Below, piece by piece: positions 43,048 to 57,373 of a stretch of 64,000 bases of DNA. The notes under the pieces were generated by a model. It was not told where the DNA came from and searched no databases. It was given only the letters and a program-made list of their open reading frames with translations. Each line of letters begins with the position of its first letter. The first letter of the stretch is position 1. Source of the stretch: Labia minor (taxonomy: Eukaryota > Arthropoda > Insecta > Dermaptera > Spongiphoridae); assembly GCA_963082975.1 (NCBI GenBank), contig OY720344.1, positions 66,182,546-66,246,545 of the forward strand, in the 5' to 3' direction. Position numbers and translations under genes: made by a program.

Positions 43048-46000
43048 TTAAGAATATGGTCCAGGATATGGGGCACGCTGAGCTTGAAACAGGCTCTTTA
43101 GGGGAAAGTTAACGTTGGAATTGTAAGAATGGTGAATTAATAAAGCTAACCCGTTCGCCACTAAGAATGGACACTCTTGGATCAGCCGACTCGTAGTATC
43201 ACCAGTCTCCTTCACTATCCTGTCCAATTCCTGTGTCCTACTCATTTTTTCTAATCTTGCCAAATTTCTCAAATAGCTATACAGGGGTCCGACTGTTGGC
43301 CACTTTGCAATATATATATATATCAATATATATATGCTCAAAAGATATAATTTAATAATGATATCTTGTACTTTGAATCAAAGATTTCAAATGAATTTAA
43401 AAGAAAAATACTTTTTCATCCTGTTCTACTTGTCTATGTGTTTTATATTTTTCTGGAATTTTAGGATAGGTATTATTTCTACCAGGTTTTCCACCTCCGG
43501 AATGTGATTCGCCAGAACTTTGCATTGTGGCAGGACTTGAACCAGTTCTAGTATGAGAATGAGCTTGTGAAGAAGGATCACTACCATCAGGAGTAGAAAT
43601 TAATCGAGCATAACGGCTATTATTGCTAGTGCTAGTCGATGAACGTCGAACTTCATTCGATGTTTGTTCACTTAAATGTAATGGCAACATTTGAGGCCCA
43701 CTAGTGGCCACTCCATGGGATGAAGATATTGTTGAGGGCTAAAAAGAAAATAATTCGATTTAATAATTAACTTATAAAACGAATTCTTAAAGCAGTGCAC
43801 ACAATTTATATTTTATAAGTGATTTAGTATATTATTTGTCTTTTTGTATAATTGAATGGTGTAAAATAATTTAAGTTTGTTGGTTTATTTTATAAAAATA
43901 AAAATTTAAATAAAAAATGTGTTACCATAAAATAATTTTATTATTTCTTTTTCTTTTTTAAATAAATAGAAATCTATCTATCTATCTATCTCTGTGGCTC
44001 TACGGAACTCGAAAGTTCATGGCCGCAGCACACTTCTCTAAGTATCCCCACATTATCCACCTCGTATCATACCAAGATTCCCTCCACCAATACTCCCTTC
44101 GACAAAAATTCCCTCTCAGGTTGGGCTCGGAATGAAATTTAATTTTATTTAATAATTAAGCAAATTAAGAATACATTTAATAAAAAAGATAAATATAATC
44201 AATATAAAACATAAATATAATCAATCAAAATGACCTCAGAGGGAATTTTCGTATGTATTCTATCCACCTATCGCGTCCTTGGTCTTCGAAGCGGGCGTTT
44301 CCCACTCGGTCTCCACACCAATATATTTTCGCCATCCTTTCCTCTCCCATTCTAGCCACGTGCCCTGTCCATGGCAGCCTTCTCGATTTTATAACCCTAA
44401 TTATATCTGGAGAAGCATAGAGGTCATGCAATTCCTCGTTATGCAGTCTCCGCCATTCCCCGGTGAACTCATCTTTCTTTGGCCCATAAATGCTTCGCAG
44501 AATCCTATTCTCAAATACTCTAAATCTACTCTCGTCTCGTAAGGTCATAGACCATGCCTCACACCCATATAATACAACCGGCAAAATAATTGTTTTATAT
44601 ATTTTAATTTTGATACCCTTTGATAATAATTTTGACGCGATAAGCCCCTTTAATATAAGAATATAACATGATAACAGGCGCTTCCCGATTGCAACCTCGC
44701 TTTAAACTCTTCTCGAATATTATTATCCTTCGTTATTACAGAAGTATTTAAATTTTTCCACATTTTCAAATTCTATATTTTGTATGTTAAGTCTTGATGT
44801 GTTAATACTATTCCACTCTGTTACTAAATACTTTGTCTTAGCACTATTAATTTCTGGTCCCACCTCTTTTCCTCTTAGATTAATTTTTCTACGCTATCTT
44901 TAATTGCAATTGCCGAATCTCCTATTATATTTAAGTCGTCAGCAAAACCTATTTGATTTTTTTTTGTTTAATTCTATTCCGTTTGATTTTCCCCCGATTT
45001 GTCTAATTACATATTCCAGAACTAAATTAAATAAAATCTGTCTCCTTGTTTTAACTAATTCCGAATTTTGAAAGTTTCTGATCGTTGATTCCCGCATCTT
45101 ACTCTTCCTTTACTACCTACAAGACAAATTTGAATCATACGTACTAGTTTTTTTTGGAATTCCCATTAAGATCAAGATTTGAAAAAGTTTTTCCCGGTCT
45201 ATTGAGTCATATGCTTTTGTAAAGTCTACAAAAAATTGGTGAACAGATATTGAATAAATAGAAATAAATTTCAAAATCATAAGAATCATAAAAATTAAAT
45301 TAAAAATAAATAAATTGAAAATAGATCAATTAAAAAATAAAATAAAATAAAATAAAAACACTCACAGATGAACCTGAAATACTTGATGCTAATTTCATGG
45401 GCAATTGTTGTCTTTGAACAGAAGTTTTGTGTTGATTTGTTGCTGAAAGTAAGTGTGAAGCTTTACCAAGAGAACTTGATTTCCATTTCATATCAGTGGA
45501 AAATGCACTAGTTGTATTTGTTGAACCTAATCATTTTTATATAATTATATTATGTTATTATAAGTTCTACAATTTGTAGAATGAATGTGTATTTCCAATA
45601 AAAAGAATATTTAAAATAAAAATATAATTAAAATAATTACTTACCACTAGTTGATTTACGAGGTAAAGAATTCCCGGCATTATTTGGTGTTAATGTCGGA
45701 GATGATGTGGATGAGTTTGGAGTAGAATTGCTGAATTGCTTTTCCATGAATCGAAATAATTGATCTCTTTGTTGAATGAAATCATCTTTTTCCGCTTTCA
45801 ATCGTTCCTTTTATCCACAAACAAATATAATAAATAGTTATCTTCTATATATTATTGAATAAGATTAAATATATTTAATTGCACTAGATAAACTTATTTT
45901 TTTTTAAGAGTTTAAAATATAAAATATTTTAAATTAAATATAAGAATTTACTAAATATAAAAATATCTAGAATCAAATTTTTTTTATTAAATGAACTACA

Positions 46001-49000
46001 TACTCTCATTTTATCCAATTCTATCCGTTCTTCATAAAATTTTTTATGTCCCTCTTCGAATTCCATACGTTGAGCCTGTCGTTCTTGAGTTACTTTGGCT
46101 TGCAAATTTCTCATTTCTTCTAATTGTTGATCGGTGAATGATGCTTTTCCAGATGGATAACGAGCCATTTCTTCGTAGACAGATAATTGAGCTTGTAAAC
46201 TACAAATTAGATATTAAAATCAATATTTATTTGAAATTCAATTGAAAAATATTAATTTCATCGTACTTTTGTATAGAAGTCATATTTTGGTTAATAATAT
46301 TAAACATTTTGTAAATATGATTAGAAAGCAAAATTATTGCTTGTTGTTGTTCAGTAGTCATTGAAGTGACGGTACAAGTTGTTAAATGGTCTGAAGAAGA
46401 TGAATTGGATGAAGTAATAGTTTCTTTATTAGAGGTTGTATGTTCTTTCACTTCATTAGAATCTGAATTAGGAATTGTTTGTACAGGTTTTTTAAGTGCA
46501 TGTACTCCTAAAAAATAAAATTTTACAACCCTTAAGATCCCTTCTTATAGAACCAAAAACAATTTTTATGAAAATAGGGGATGTTTAAATTACAATAATT
46601 AAAGATGTAACTAAGAATAAAAGTAATAATCTAAATTTAAAATAATATAGAATATATTTAATATTACCTCCTTCTTTATTAGCCGCATTTCCAGAAGTAT
46701 CAAAGCCTCCGAAAGTTTCAGCTCTTTTAGGAAGGGTAGGGGAGATATAAGCATCACTATGATGTTCACCTGCTGAGCTTACACTTCTACTTAAACCAGA
46801 GCCACAAGAAGTATAAAGAGAGTTCATAAGTTTATTGACTTCCTGAAATTTAAATTTTTACATTTAAATAATAATTACAAACAGAACAATTATATAAATA
46901 AATTAAAATAAATTAACTTGACTAACATTAATAGTAGTAAGTACGTCTGTCCAGAGAGGAGTAGGTTCTGTAGGAGCTGATTCTAAAATTGCTGAAGAAA
47001 TATCGATGGGGTTTTGTTTAATATTAGTAACTGTTAATAATTGTTGTTGAAGAGCGAGTTTCTCTTCAAGAAGTCGGGCTTGATCTCGATCATTTTGCCG
47101 TAATAAACCTAAGAAATCACATTAATTTGATAATTTTAAATTATATTAAGAAAAATTAATAGTTTTAAAATATTTTATACATAAATTGTAAAGTCTTCAT
47201 ATTAATCTAGTTTTTTATTATTATTTGAAACTATAGAATAAGTTTATTTGATGATTTTAAAAAAAGTGAAATATTTATGAAGTTTATGAAAATATTATTC
47301 CAAATAATTTTATCCCGTTAATCATAAAACTTACATGCAAAACTATTTAAAAAAATAATTTTAGTTTAGTTAAAGACAATTAAAAATTAATTTGATTTTG
47401 TTTTAGTATTATAGTAATATAGTAATATTATAGTAATATAATAATTTACAAATTTTGCTAAGTCTATTTTTGAAATATTCAGAATTAATATTTGTTCTGA
47501 TCTAATATGTATTTTTATAATATACAATTAATTATAAAAAATAGAAATTAAATTTAGGAATAATTTTTCATGCTATAAAAATTTTAGGAAAAAACAAACA
47601 TGCTGAGTACACCTAAAATACCTGTACCTTCATTGGTAGCTTAAGAAAAAAAACAAATTGTTATGGAAGTTATGGAAATGAATTAAAAAATTAAATGATA
47701 CAAGGACTTCCATATAACTATTAATTTATTATTATTGGCTATAGACCAAAGTAAAAAGAGAAGATTATAAAATTGATATTATGTATCTTTATCTTCCAAC
47801 TGGCAGTATTAATTTGAAAAAAAAAAAAATAAAAACGAAAATTAAATATTCTTACCCAAAATAAGTACTTGATATTTTTTTTATAAATACATAGCAGATT
47901 TAAATTAATTTAATTAGTTAAATTATAATATTTAATCATTTGATTACTAAAGAAAAATAATGCCGATAGAAATTAAATTAATTTTATTTCTATTATTTTC
48001 CAATTGACACAAAGCAAATAATAATAAATGAATTAATATAACTAATTTTTAGTTTAAAATATGTCTAGAATTAAATAAGTTGTTAAACAATACAAGGTTG
48101 AAGATTTGGAGGGGACAGGGGCATATATACATGTCAATGGAAAAATAAATTATAGATTAAGAATTTCAAAATTGCTGGTTGATCATGATGTTAAAATTAC
48201 ACATAAGAAATAGGGAATAAAAATTAAAAAAAAAAATAAAAAATTATTGAAATATCCTTACCAACAATATTTCGAATTTGATTTTGTCTAGTATTAAATA
48301 GTTTTAATTTCTCTTCTTGGCTCAAAGTGACAACTTTATCTTCTTCTTCAATTTGACATAGAGAAATTGCCTTGCTGAAAAAGAATTTAAATTTAAATGA
48401 TTTAAATAATTATTTATAAATTATATTACAACTTTTTAATCTCATTACCTAATTGATTCATTCCAAGATTGAAAATCTTTTGGTTTTACTCCTTTTAAGT
48501 CAAACAACGTTTCTACAGTATTCATTGTAGAAATCAAAAAGAAAGATTCAGGGTGGCGAGGTTTTTCACGAACAAATAATTTCTGCAGTGGGAGTACGCC
48601 AACCTAATAACAGATACAATCAATCATATATTGAGTATAATATAAACAATAATAAAAATTTTAATACCTTATTATCTGAGGTAAAGAAAGTATATTTATT
48701 ATTGTTTTCTTGTAAGAAAAACAATACATCTGATAGGACAATCACAAGAACCGACTGCATCTTATTTCTAGTAGTTAGCATAGCTGTTCCTTCAAATCTA
48801 TATAAAAAGGATAAAATAAAAATATGGAAATTAATAATAATAAATTTCAATTCAAAATTCAATTAAGATTTTTTAATTAAAAGAAAAATAACTCATTTAT
48901 ATGAATCTATCAATTATTTAATTGAAAATAAAATAAAATATTTAAATACCTTAAACGACGATCCTTACTTAAAATATCGGATTTTTTAAATTTATCTTTA

Positions 49001-52000
49001 TTATAAAATGTAAAAGATTTTGCTTCGATACGGTGATATATTTCTAATTTCCTATCTTCCATTTCTTTTTCAGCTACTTGAGCATTAACTGCCCCAAGAA
49101 TTCCCTTAAAATATAAAAATAAATTAAACTTCTCAGGTTTATTTTATTAATATAAAAAGAAAGGATTATTTACAAAATGTTAAAAAAGTGAATTTTTTAA
49201 AAATTAAAAATAATAAAATAATGAAAATTGAATGTAACTTACCCTAACTAGATCTAAAGCTTGATTGAGTTCTTCCACTTCTTGAGGATTTTCTTTGGAC
49301 GTCTTTATTAGAGGTTCAATAAGAAGTGGATATTTTGTTAATCGTTGAGTTACAAATAAAATACATTCTGATACTCCTCGCTTCTTCAAAAGAGGGTTAG
49401 TCTAAAAAAAATATATATATAAATATAAATATATGATAGTATTATTTTTCATAGAATGAGTAATTACAAAGGAAATTACCTGACAATGATGCATAAATTG
49501 ATAAAAACGCCTGTCAGCTTCTAATGATTTATATAATTCTACAGCATCTCGATAACGAGAAGAAGATTCACCATAAACAGATTTGAGACGTTCTGCTGAT
49601 TCTCCTCTAAACTCTGCTAGTAAAATGTCAGTAATAGTTTTAACTTGGGCATCTTCTCTTTGACGTTTTCTTAATAATTTAAAAAAATTTAAATGAATTT
49701 CAGTAAGTTCGGCAAGTCTTGGGAATATTCGTTCAATATGGCATATAAAATTAGGAAAATGTCGTTGAATTCCTTCTACGAAGATCTGTTTTAAAACAAT
49801 AAATAAAATTAAGTGTTAAGGATTACATTAAACGATTTAAAATATTACAAAAAAATAATTATAGTCGACTTTTATAAATAATGAATTTAATAGAATGTTA
49901 AACATAAATATTACCTTTTGCATAGCAAGTAAAGTTAAACAATGATGTTTTTCGGTTAAAATAAATTCATAAATATGTTCTTGGCGTTTAATTTCCTTTT
50001 CATTAAGTTTCTTAGTTATCTGAAAATTTTAAATCATATCCAAATTTAAATTAGAAATATTTTAAATATATATATATATATATATATATATTACAAAAAT
50101 TGCATACTTCTTTGCCAACTTTTGGGGTCCAACTATCTGGTTCTTCTTCGGTTAGTCCCATTAGACTATCATCATCAGGGTATAAGTCTCTTGCTGTAAT
50201 GGGTTCTATAAATTTTATAAGATAAAAAAAATATATTTATTTATATAAATTACCTAAATATTATTATTATTTTAGAAAAATAAAATTACCTTCATCCAAA
50301 AATTCTGAACTTACTAATGGTGTTTCATAAGAAAAACTGGTAAAAAAGATGTTTCATATAAATATTGGTATTTTTTAATTAAATTATAGTTTTTTTTATT
50401 ACTTACTTTTCATCTGCATGTTGTGGATGGTGATAAATATTCGATTCTTGGCTAACATGACTGCCACGTTCTTCGTTAATTATTGGACTATAAATTATAA
50501 AATAAAAACAATCAATTAATAAGTAAAATAATTATAGGAAAAAATAAAAGTATTAGAGACGAAATATAATTAAAATGAATAATTTTTCCATTGTTTTATA
50601 ATTATTATAACTCTAAAATAAAAATTAATTCATTATTATATACACAACATAACCATAAAAGAAAAACAATTTCTTATGTAGTTTTATAAATGAAATTACA
50701 GGCTAAAAGATCCATGCAGAAAGCGAGAAGCAAGAGAGCCTATCAAAGAAAATAACTAAAATGCAATCAAGCAAAGAGCCAAATGAGAAATTTCAATTTC
50801 AATTAGTATAGTAAGAATATGTTGAAAAAGTATTTATTTTAAAAATTATTTATAAAATTCCAAATTTATTGATTCTTATTGTTGTAAATGTATTCATGCT
50901 CTTTTGATTAGATACAAAATGATTATGATTTGCATTTATATTAATTATTAAACTTAATATTAAATAAGTAACATCATAATTAGTGAGTAAAGGATGCAAT
51001 TCGAAGTTAGATAAATTATAATAATTATAAAATATCTATAAAAAAAAGAAATGTGAAATATATTGTAAAAACAAAAAATAATTTTCCTGTCCAATAAATT
51101 GTTCATTTATTTTAGAAGAAAGATACAAGAGAGAAGGAGAGAGAATAGAATATAGAAAAGACGTGACTTACGTCACTCCAAGTTTGGTAGCGACTCGACG
51201 CCAGGGGGAGGCGTAACATCCTCCTCCTGGGGGAGCCTTCCTGCTTGATGGTGGGTCGCATGTCATAAAATTTGACCATTTTATTGAATTTCCAAATTAG
51301 TCAAATAAAAAATATGTATTTTTTTGTTCATATAATATTGGAATCTAAGATATTTATTGAAATTTAAAATATTTATTGGAAACATTGGCCAATACAAGAC
51401 TTATTTAATTTAAAGCGAATGAATTGCCATAAGCAAAGCAGCAAAATTGTAGTTATTTGATGCAAAAGCTAAGATATTAAAAAGGCAAAGCATCTCATTT
51501 TTATAATATAATAAAGATACCTATTGTTCAATTTCACAATAAGAAAATGTAATATTCATTTTCAAATAAGAGTGCTTGGTCGTGCCAGCCCTATAAGCCC
51601 GATGAAAAGCGATTAAAGAAAGCCCTTTCCAGCAATAGTTGCGAGGATCCCTCTAAGGGCTATTACAATTATTGAGTGTATAATAATATTCGAGAATATC
51701 TATTTAGTTTTATAGTGGTTATGTTTATAAAATTATTCTCTAAGTGATTAAGTGCAGCAGATCAGATGGTTGCAAAATAATTGGAAATATATTAATACCT
51801 GTGTGAAGATCCACCGCTTCCAGATTTTTGCTCAGAATTTCTTTTGAAGTTTCCAGAAATAGAAGATACTCCACTATTTGATATGAGCGATCCACGAGAT
51901 GCAGTCTAAAAAAGAAAAAAAAATGAATAACTATTGTATATAATCAATTATATAGTGAATAAAATGAATTAAAAACCTTGGATATCTTTGGCTTATTGCA

Positions 52001-55000
52001 GTCTAAAATATGATCTTTACATTTTTGATGAACTGTAGTCGTACATGCTAAAAGTAAAATAAAAATAAATTTAGGATCAATAAATAATTAATAATATATG
52101 TGGAGTTGATGTAAATAAAATAAAAAAATGTAGTTATAATTTGTATTTAATATTAATTAAAAGAGGCGAGATAAAATTAAAATTAACTAACAAATAAATA
52201 ATATATATATATATGAATTTCTTACTTTCACAATAGAGTGCGGGATCTTTAGCTAAAGATTTCGTACACCAATCACAATGATGGGCAGTAGAATGACTTG
52301 CCGACACCCAATGATGTTGGATAGGTTTTTTTGATTTATCCTACACAAAGAAATATTAAATAAATGTTAAAATATTTATTGAAATAAAGTTTTGAAATTT
52401 ATATTGAATCATAGTATATATCAGGGGTGCTAAACCTTTTGTAGTATGCAAGCTACATTTATATCAAGGAAATGACGTAATACAAATACAAATTAAATAA
52501 ATAAATTACAAATAAATGATATATTAATAATTTTACATTAATATTTTTATAGTGACCTAAGTGATCGAATATTTAAGAAAAATTTAAAATTGTATTTAGA
52601 AAAATAATAAGATAAGAAATATAAAATAAGAAATGTAAGATTGGTAATGGCAGAAAAAGATAAAATTAGAAAATGAACAATGATGAAAAAGGAATAAGAT
52701 TGAACCTAGAATCTTATTTTAAAATATTTAAAAAAAAACCTCGGACTTTTGTACATCCTGCGATAGAACAGAGCCTATCAAGTCATTCATATAAATTAGG
52801 TGTCCTATGATCAGTAGATCGGGTATTAAAATAATTAGTAAATTGAATTCCCATAACTATAATTGTGAATAAGTTTTGAAATATGTAGGATAATCATTCC
52901 AAAAATGAATTATAGGTTAAATTATTAAATAATTAAAATTGGAAAAATAAGAATTTATGATGTATTATTTGTATATAAAAATTCATTATTTTTAACTGAA
53001 AAATTACTTTCAGACAATAATAAAAATAATTCTTACAAGATAAACCTGTATTTGTAATGCTTAAATATAAACTCTTACAAGTTTTTCTTTTCTTCATGGA
53101 CCGGTTAATTATTAATATTATTCAAGTTTTTTTTGTTAATACGTAGCGAAAAACTAAGGAACGACAGCGAAATTATGGATATTACGGATTGGATTGGACG
53201 CAAAGAACGAAATGAAAAGAAGACCACAAAGACATAGAGATAGGGGAAGACAAACTACAAATGATTTAATCGCAAGGTTTAACAAATAAGTCTATTAAAT
53301 ATTAAATGGTAATTTATTAATATAACATTCAAAATTTTAAAACAATATAATTAAAAAATTACCTTTTTCTTTCTGAAGAAGATGCTTCCTCTCTTTCTCC
53401 TTTTTGCTGCTTGTGAGTCGTAAGCATTACTAAAGCAAAAATCACAAAACACACCAAAATCCAATTCATATTAATAAAAGTATTAATCAATTTATTTAGT
53501 ACAAATAAAAAAGGTAATAATTAATACATATAATAAGCTAACATGCAAAGCTTGCTTAGAAAGGTGGGGTAAGAAGAAAAATGAGGATTTTCATGTGCTT
53601 ACCCTGAAAATAGTTCCTGAATCCTGCCTGTTCCAGATGTAGTAGACAAACCTTTCTGCGAAAAGTGATGATGACTATGATGAGATTCCTCTTCATTTTC
53701 ACTTTCAGTTGCTGTACCAGGCTGTTGACAACTGTCAGAGAAGAACAAGATGGGTAATAAGGAAAAGAGGGACATGGGGAGAGGTCTAGCAAATTTAAAA
53801 TGCGCTAAATTTTTTTAAAAAAATAAATTCAAAATAATATTTGAATAATATTTTAGCAATTTCGCAATTGAATCTAAACTCTTAAAACAGTGATTAAATA
53901 GAAAAAAGTGCGAAAGCAAACAAAAACCAAAATATAACGAAATTGTGAACGTGCTGATTGATGCATAAGTGAACAATGAAAGATAAGGAAAGTAAAAGAA
54001 GTAAAACTAGCATAACGTGATAACTAACTTATAAATGATGTGATGATATTTAATAAATAAAACATACATTGAAAAAGAGAGATTAATAATATAAATTAAA
54101 TTAATATAAAAAGTTACATTTTTTTGAAAATATATAATTGGCTTTTAAATTTTAAATTATTGAATACATTGGAATAAATTTTTTTTATTTATTTATATCA
54201 TTTATTTTAAAATATTAAACTTTATTTGCATAATTTAAAAAAAAAAATGATTAAAAATACTTACATGGCTTGTATTGCATTTGTAGCCGTAACTGGAAGC
54301 GTAGGAGAAGGTTCTACTTGAACAATTGAAGGCGTTGAAACGGATTTTTGTAATGGTTGTCGGACAAGGAGCATTTGTATTTGTTCTATCTCTCTTTTGG
54401 CAGCTACTTTATTACAATCAGCCTATAAAAGAAAATATAAAAAAGGATATTTATGTGTGAAAATAATTTTTTCGTTTCAAATTTTTAATATAATAAAATG
54501 ATTTTATTGGATTGTTTCAAAAGATAAATGGATCATAGCTAAAATGAGAATTTTCAAGGTTTCTTATGTAAATAATAAATTTAATATATAAGAATATAAA
54601 TAAACCTGTAAATCTGCTTCATTCAATGAATGAGTGGATTGAGCCCCTCGTGATCGTGAAGGGGTGGCAGTAGATGAAGTGGCAGATGCAGCGGTGATTG
54701 ATATAGAAGAAACTCGTACATCACTTCGGTTTGTACCTCTACCATCAGTTGAATCCCCTCCTTGAGCCTTTTTTAAGAGAAAATAAAATGAATATTAAAA
54801 TATTAACTGTTAATAAAAATTTAAAATTTTTAAAATCTGTACAAATGATGGTATAAATTGTGGTATAATTTAGAAATAAATAAAAACGTATATTTACTTC
54901 CTCATATGTTTCATCATCATCATGTTCTGAATCTATTGATATAAGAGACATGCTTCGTTGTCGATTGGCACCAGGAACTCCATCAGCGACTGTCCATGAA

Positions 55001-57338
55001 CGTCGACGTTGTGACAAATCATCAGAACCACTTGCACTTCCACTTCCAACTCGGCACATTAACCACTCTGTACCATTTGCTAGAAATATGAGTAAATAAT
55101 GAATAGAAAATAATAATTTTATTATAAAAAAATAAAAAACAGATATTGGATTACCATAAACATCTCCAGTTGTTGCAAGGTTGGCTTGTCCTGTTGCAAG
55201 TTGACTTCCAACTTCATTACCATCTTGAAGTTGATTGAGACTAGGGCAAGATGCAGAAAGTCTCAAAAGTCCTGCTGACCCACTTGTTAAACTAAGCCCT
55301 AACCCTAAACCAAGACCGAGACTGGCCGCAGGGGTATAACAGGTATCTTGCATTGCTTGAACAGTTGCATGAATTTCTTGAAGATGTTGCAAATTCTCAT
55401 CTATTTAAAAGAGAAAACGAATAAAATTAACAAATATTAAAAATAAATAATTATATTAAAATTGTTAATTATATATATCTTATGATTTAAGATTGTAATA
55501 ATAAAATATTTCAAATAATAATCTATATTTGATATATATATCATACCTAGAATAGAATATTGCTTGGACCCAGAAGATGCTCCTGTGTTATTTGTTCCAC
55601 TTGTTGCTGGAGAATGGGGAGTAACACTAATGGTAGGTACTCCCACCATTCCCGAACCCATGCCTCGCGCAGAATCCAAATGTAAATAATCAGTAACAAT
55701 ATCTTCATCACTGTCATCTTCTTCTCCTCCTCCTCCTTTTGAATATCAATAAATAAAAAAAGTATATTAATTAAATTATAGTTAGAATATTAAAAATCAA
55801 AATTAAAATTAATCTAGGTTTTCAAGAACCTCTATTATTATATATTGATTTATGTGTGACTTATTTAATATAACTAATTTTAACTTGATGTTTTTCAAAA
55901 GAAATAAAACTTTTAAAAAATAAATCTGTGCTGACCAAAAAGATTAATAAATAAATAAATAATAAGCAGATTTATAATTTAAAATTGTAATATTGATTGT
56001 AGTGTGTAAGCTCACAAGTTCTTATTTATTATATAATGAAGAATGCAACTTTAAATCCATTCTCTAATGATTTATTTTCTCATTTCTCACTCCTGCTACA
56101 CGCTGAATTCATTTTCTTAAATATTTCCTGGTTAAATTGTAAATTAAATTCTTTCAAATTTCCAAGGGAAAAAATATTTTTGCAACATAAATAAGTTGAC
56201 CTGTGGCCAGGTCCGAACCGACCGACGGTTTGAAGTAAATTAATTTCCAGCTACAGAAACAATTTCAAATAATTTTAATATATCTATTAATGTAATAAAA
56301 AACAGATATGGATAGAACATAAATATTTTTAATTTTATTTTATTTATAATATATAGCTGAAGTAGACGGCGTTACCCGAGGCTGTGACGTCATGAAGGGC
56401 TGGGTGACGTCATATAATTTTAAATTAAGAAAAACATAATGAAGATGATTTTTCCCGAGGATAAAACCAATACATTCGTGGTGATATGTAAAAAAATCTC
56501 CTCATGTGAAATTTGGTGTGAAAATAACCCTTCCCTTCCTAACGTCGATCGCTAATACTACCACTTCCGGTTTCCGGATTTGTACCAAAAGTTGATCAAT
56601 TCATTCCACTGATGCATTAAGTAAATATACCAAATTTCATCAAAATCGGTTGAGCCGTTCAGGCTGTACACATCTATACGGACAGACGGAAGGACGGACG
56701 GACGCACGGACAGACATCATGCTAAAAATACTTTTTTCTGTTAAGAAAATGCATGATTCGTGGTGATATATAAAAAAATCTCCTTATGTGAAATTTGGTG
56801 TGAAAATAACCCTTCCCTTCCTATCGTCGATCGCTAATACTACCACTTCCGGTTTCCGGATTTGCACCAAAAGTTGATCAATTCATCCCACTGATGCATT
56901 AAGTAAATATACCAAATTTCATCAAAATCGGTTGAGCCGTTCAGGCTGTACACATCTATACGGACGGACGGACGGACAGACATCATGCTAAAAATACTTT
57001 TTTCTGTTAAGAAAATGCATGATTCGTGGAGATATGTAAAAATCTCCACATGTGATATTTGGTGTGAAAACAATACCTCCCTTACTATCGTCGGTCGGTA
57101 AAAAGACAATCATAGAAATCTTTGAAATAAATTAATAATCTTGATTTTATTTTATTTATTAAAAACTTTTTGATATATTTTCGAAAATGTATGTAATAAA
57201 AAAGTAATGTTAAAATGAATAAAAATTTTAATATTATATTTAGAATATTAAATTAGAGAATGGAGTAGTCTTTTCATTTCTGTTGAATTGTTGCTAAAAT
57301 AGATAATAATGAATGCAATTCAATGAAAGTGTCTTAAC

Positions 57339-57373
<35 letters not shown>

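Noticed and set aside
53556-53792. A minus-strand 78-codon frame over RhoGEF exon 7
   Set aside because: The frame-shifted reading ends out of phase with exon 8; the other frame joins exons 6 and 8 correctly.
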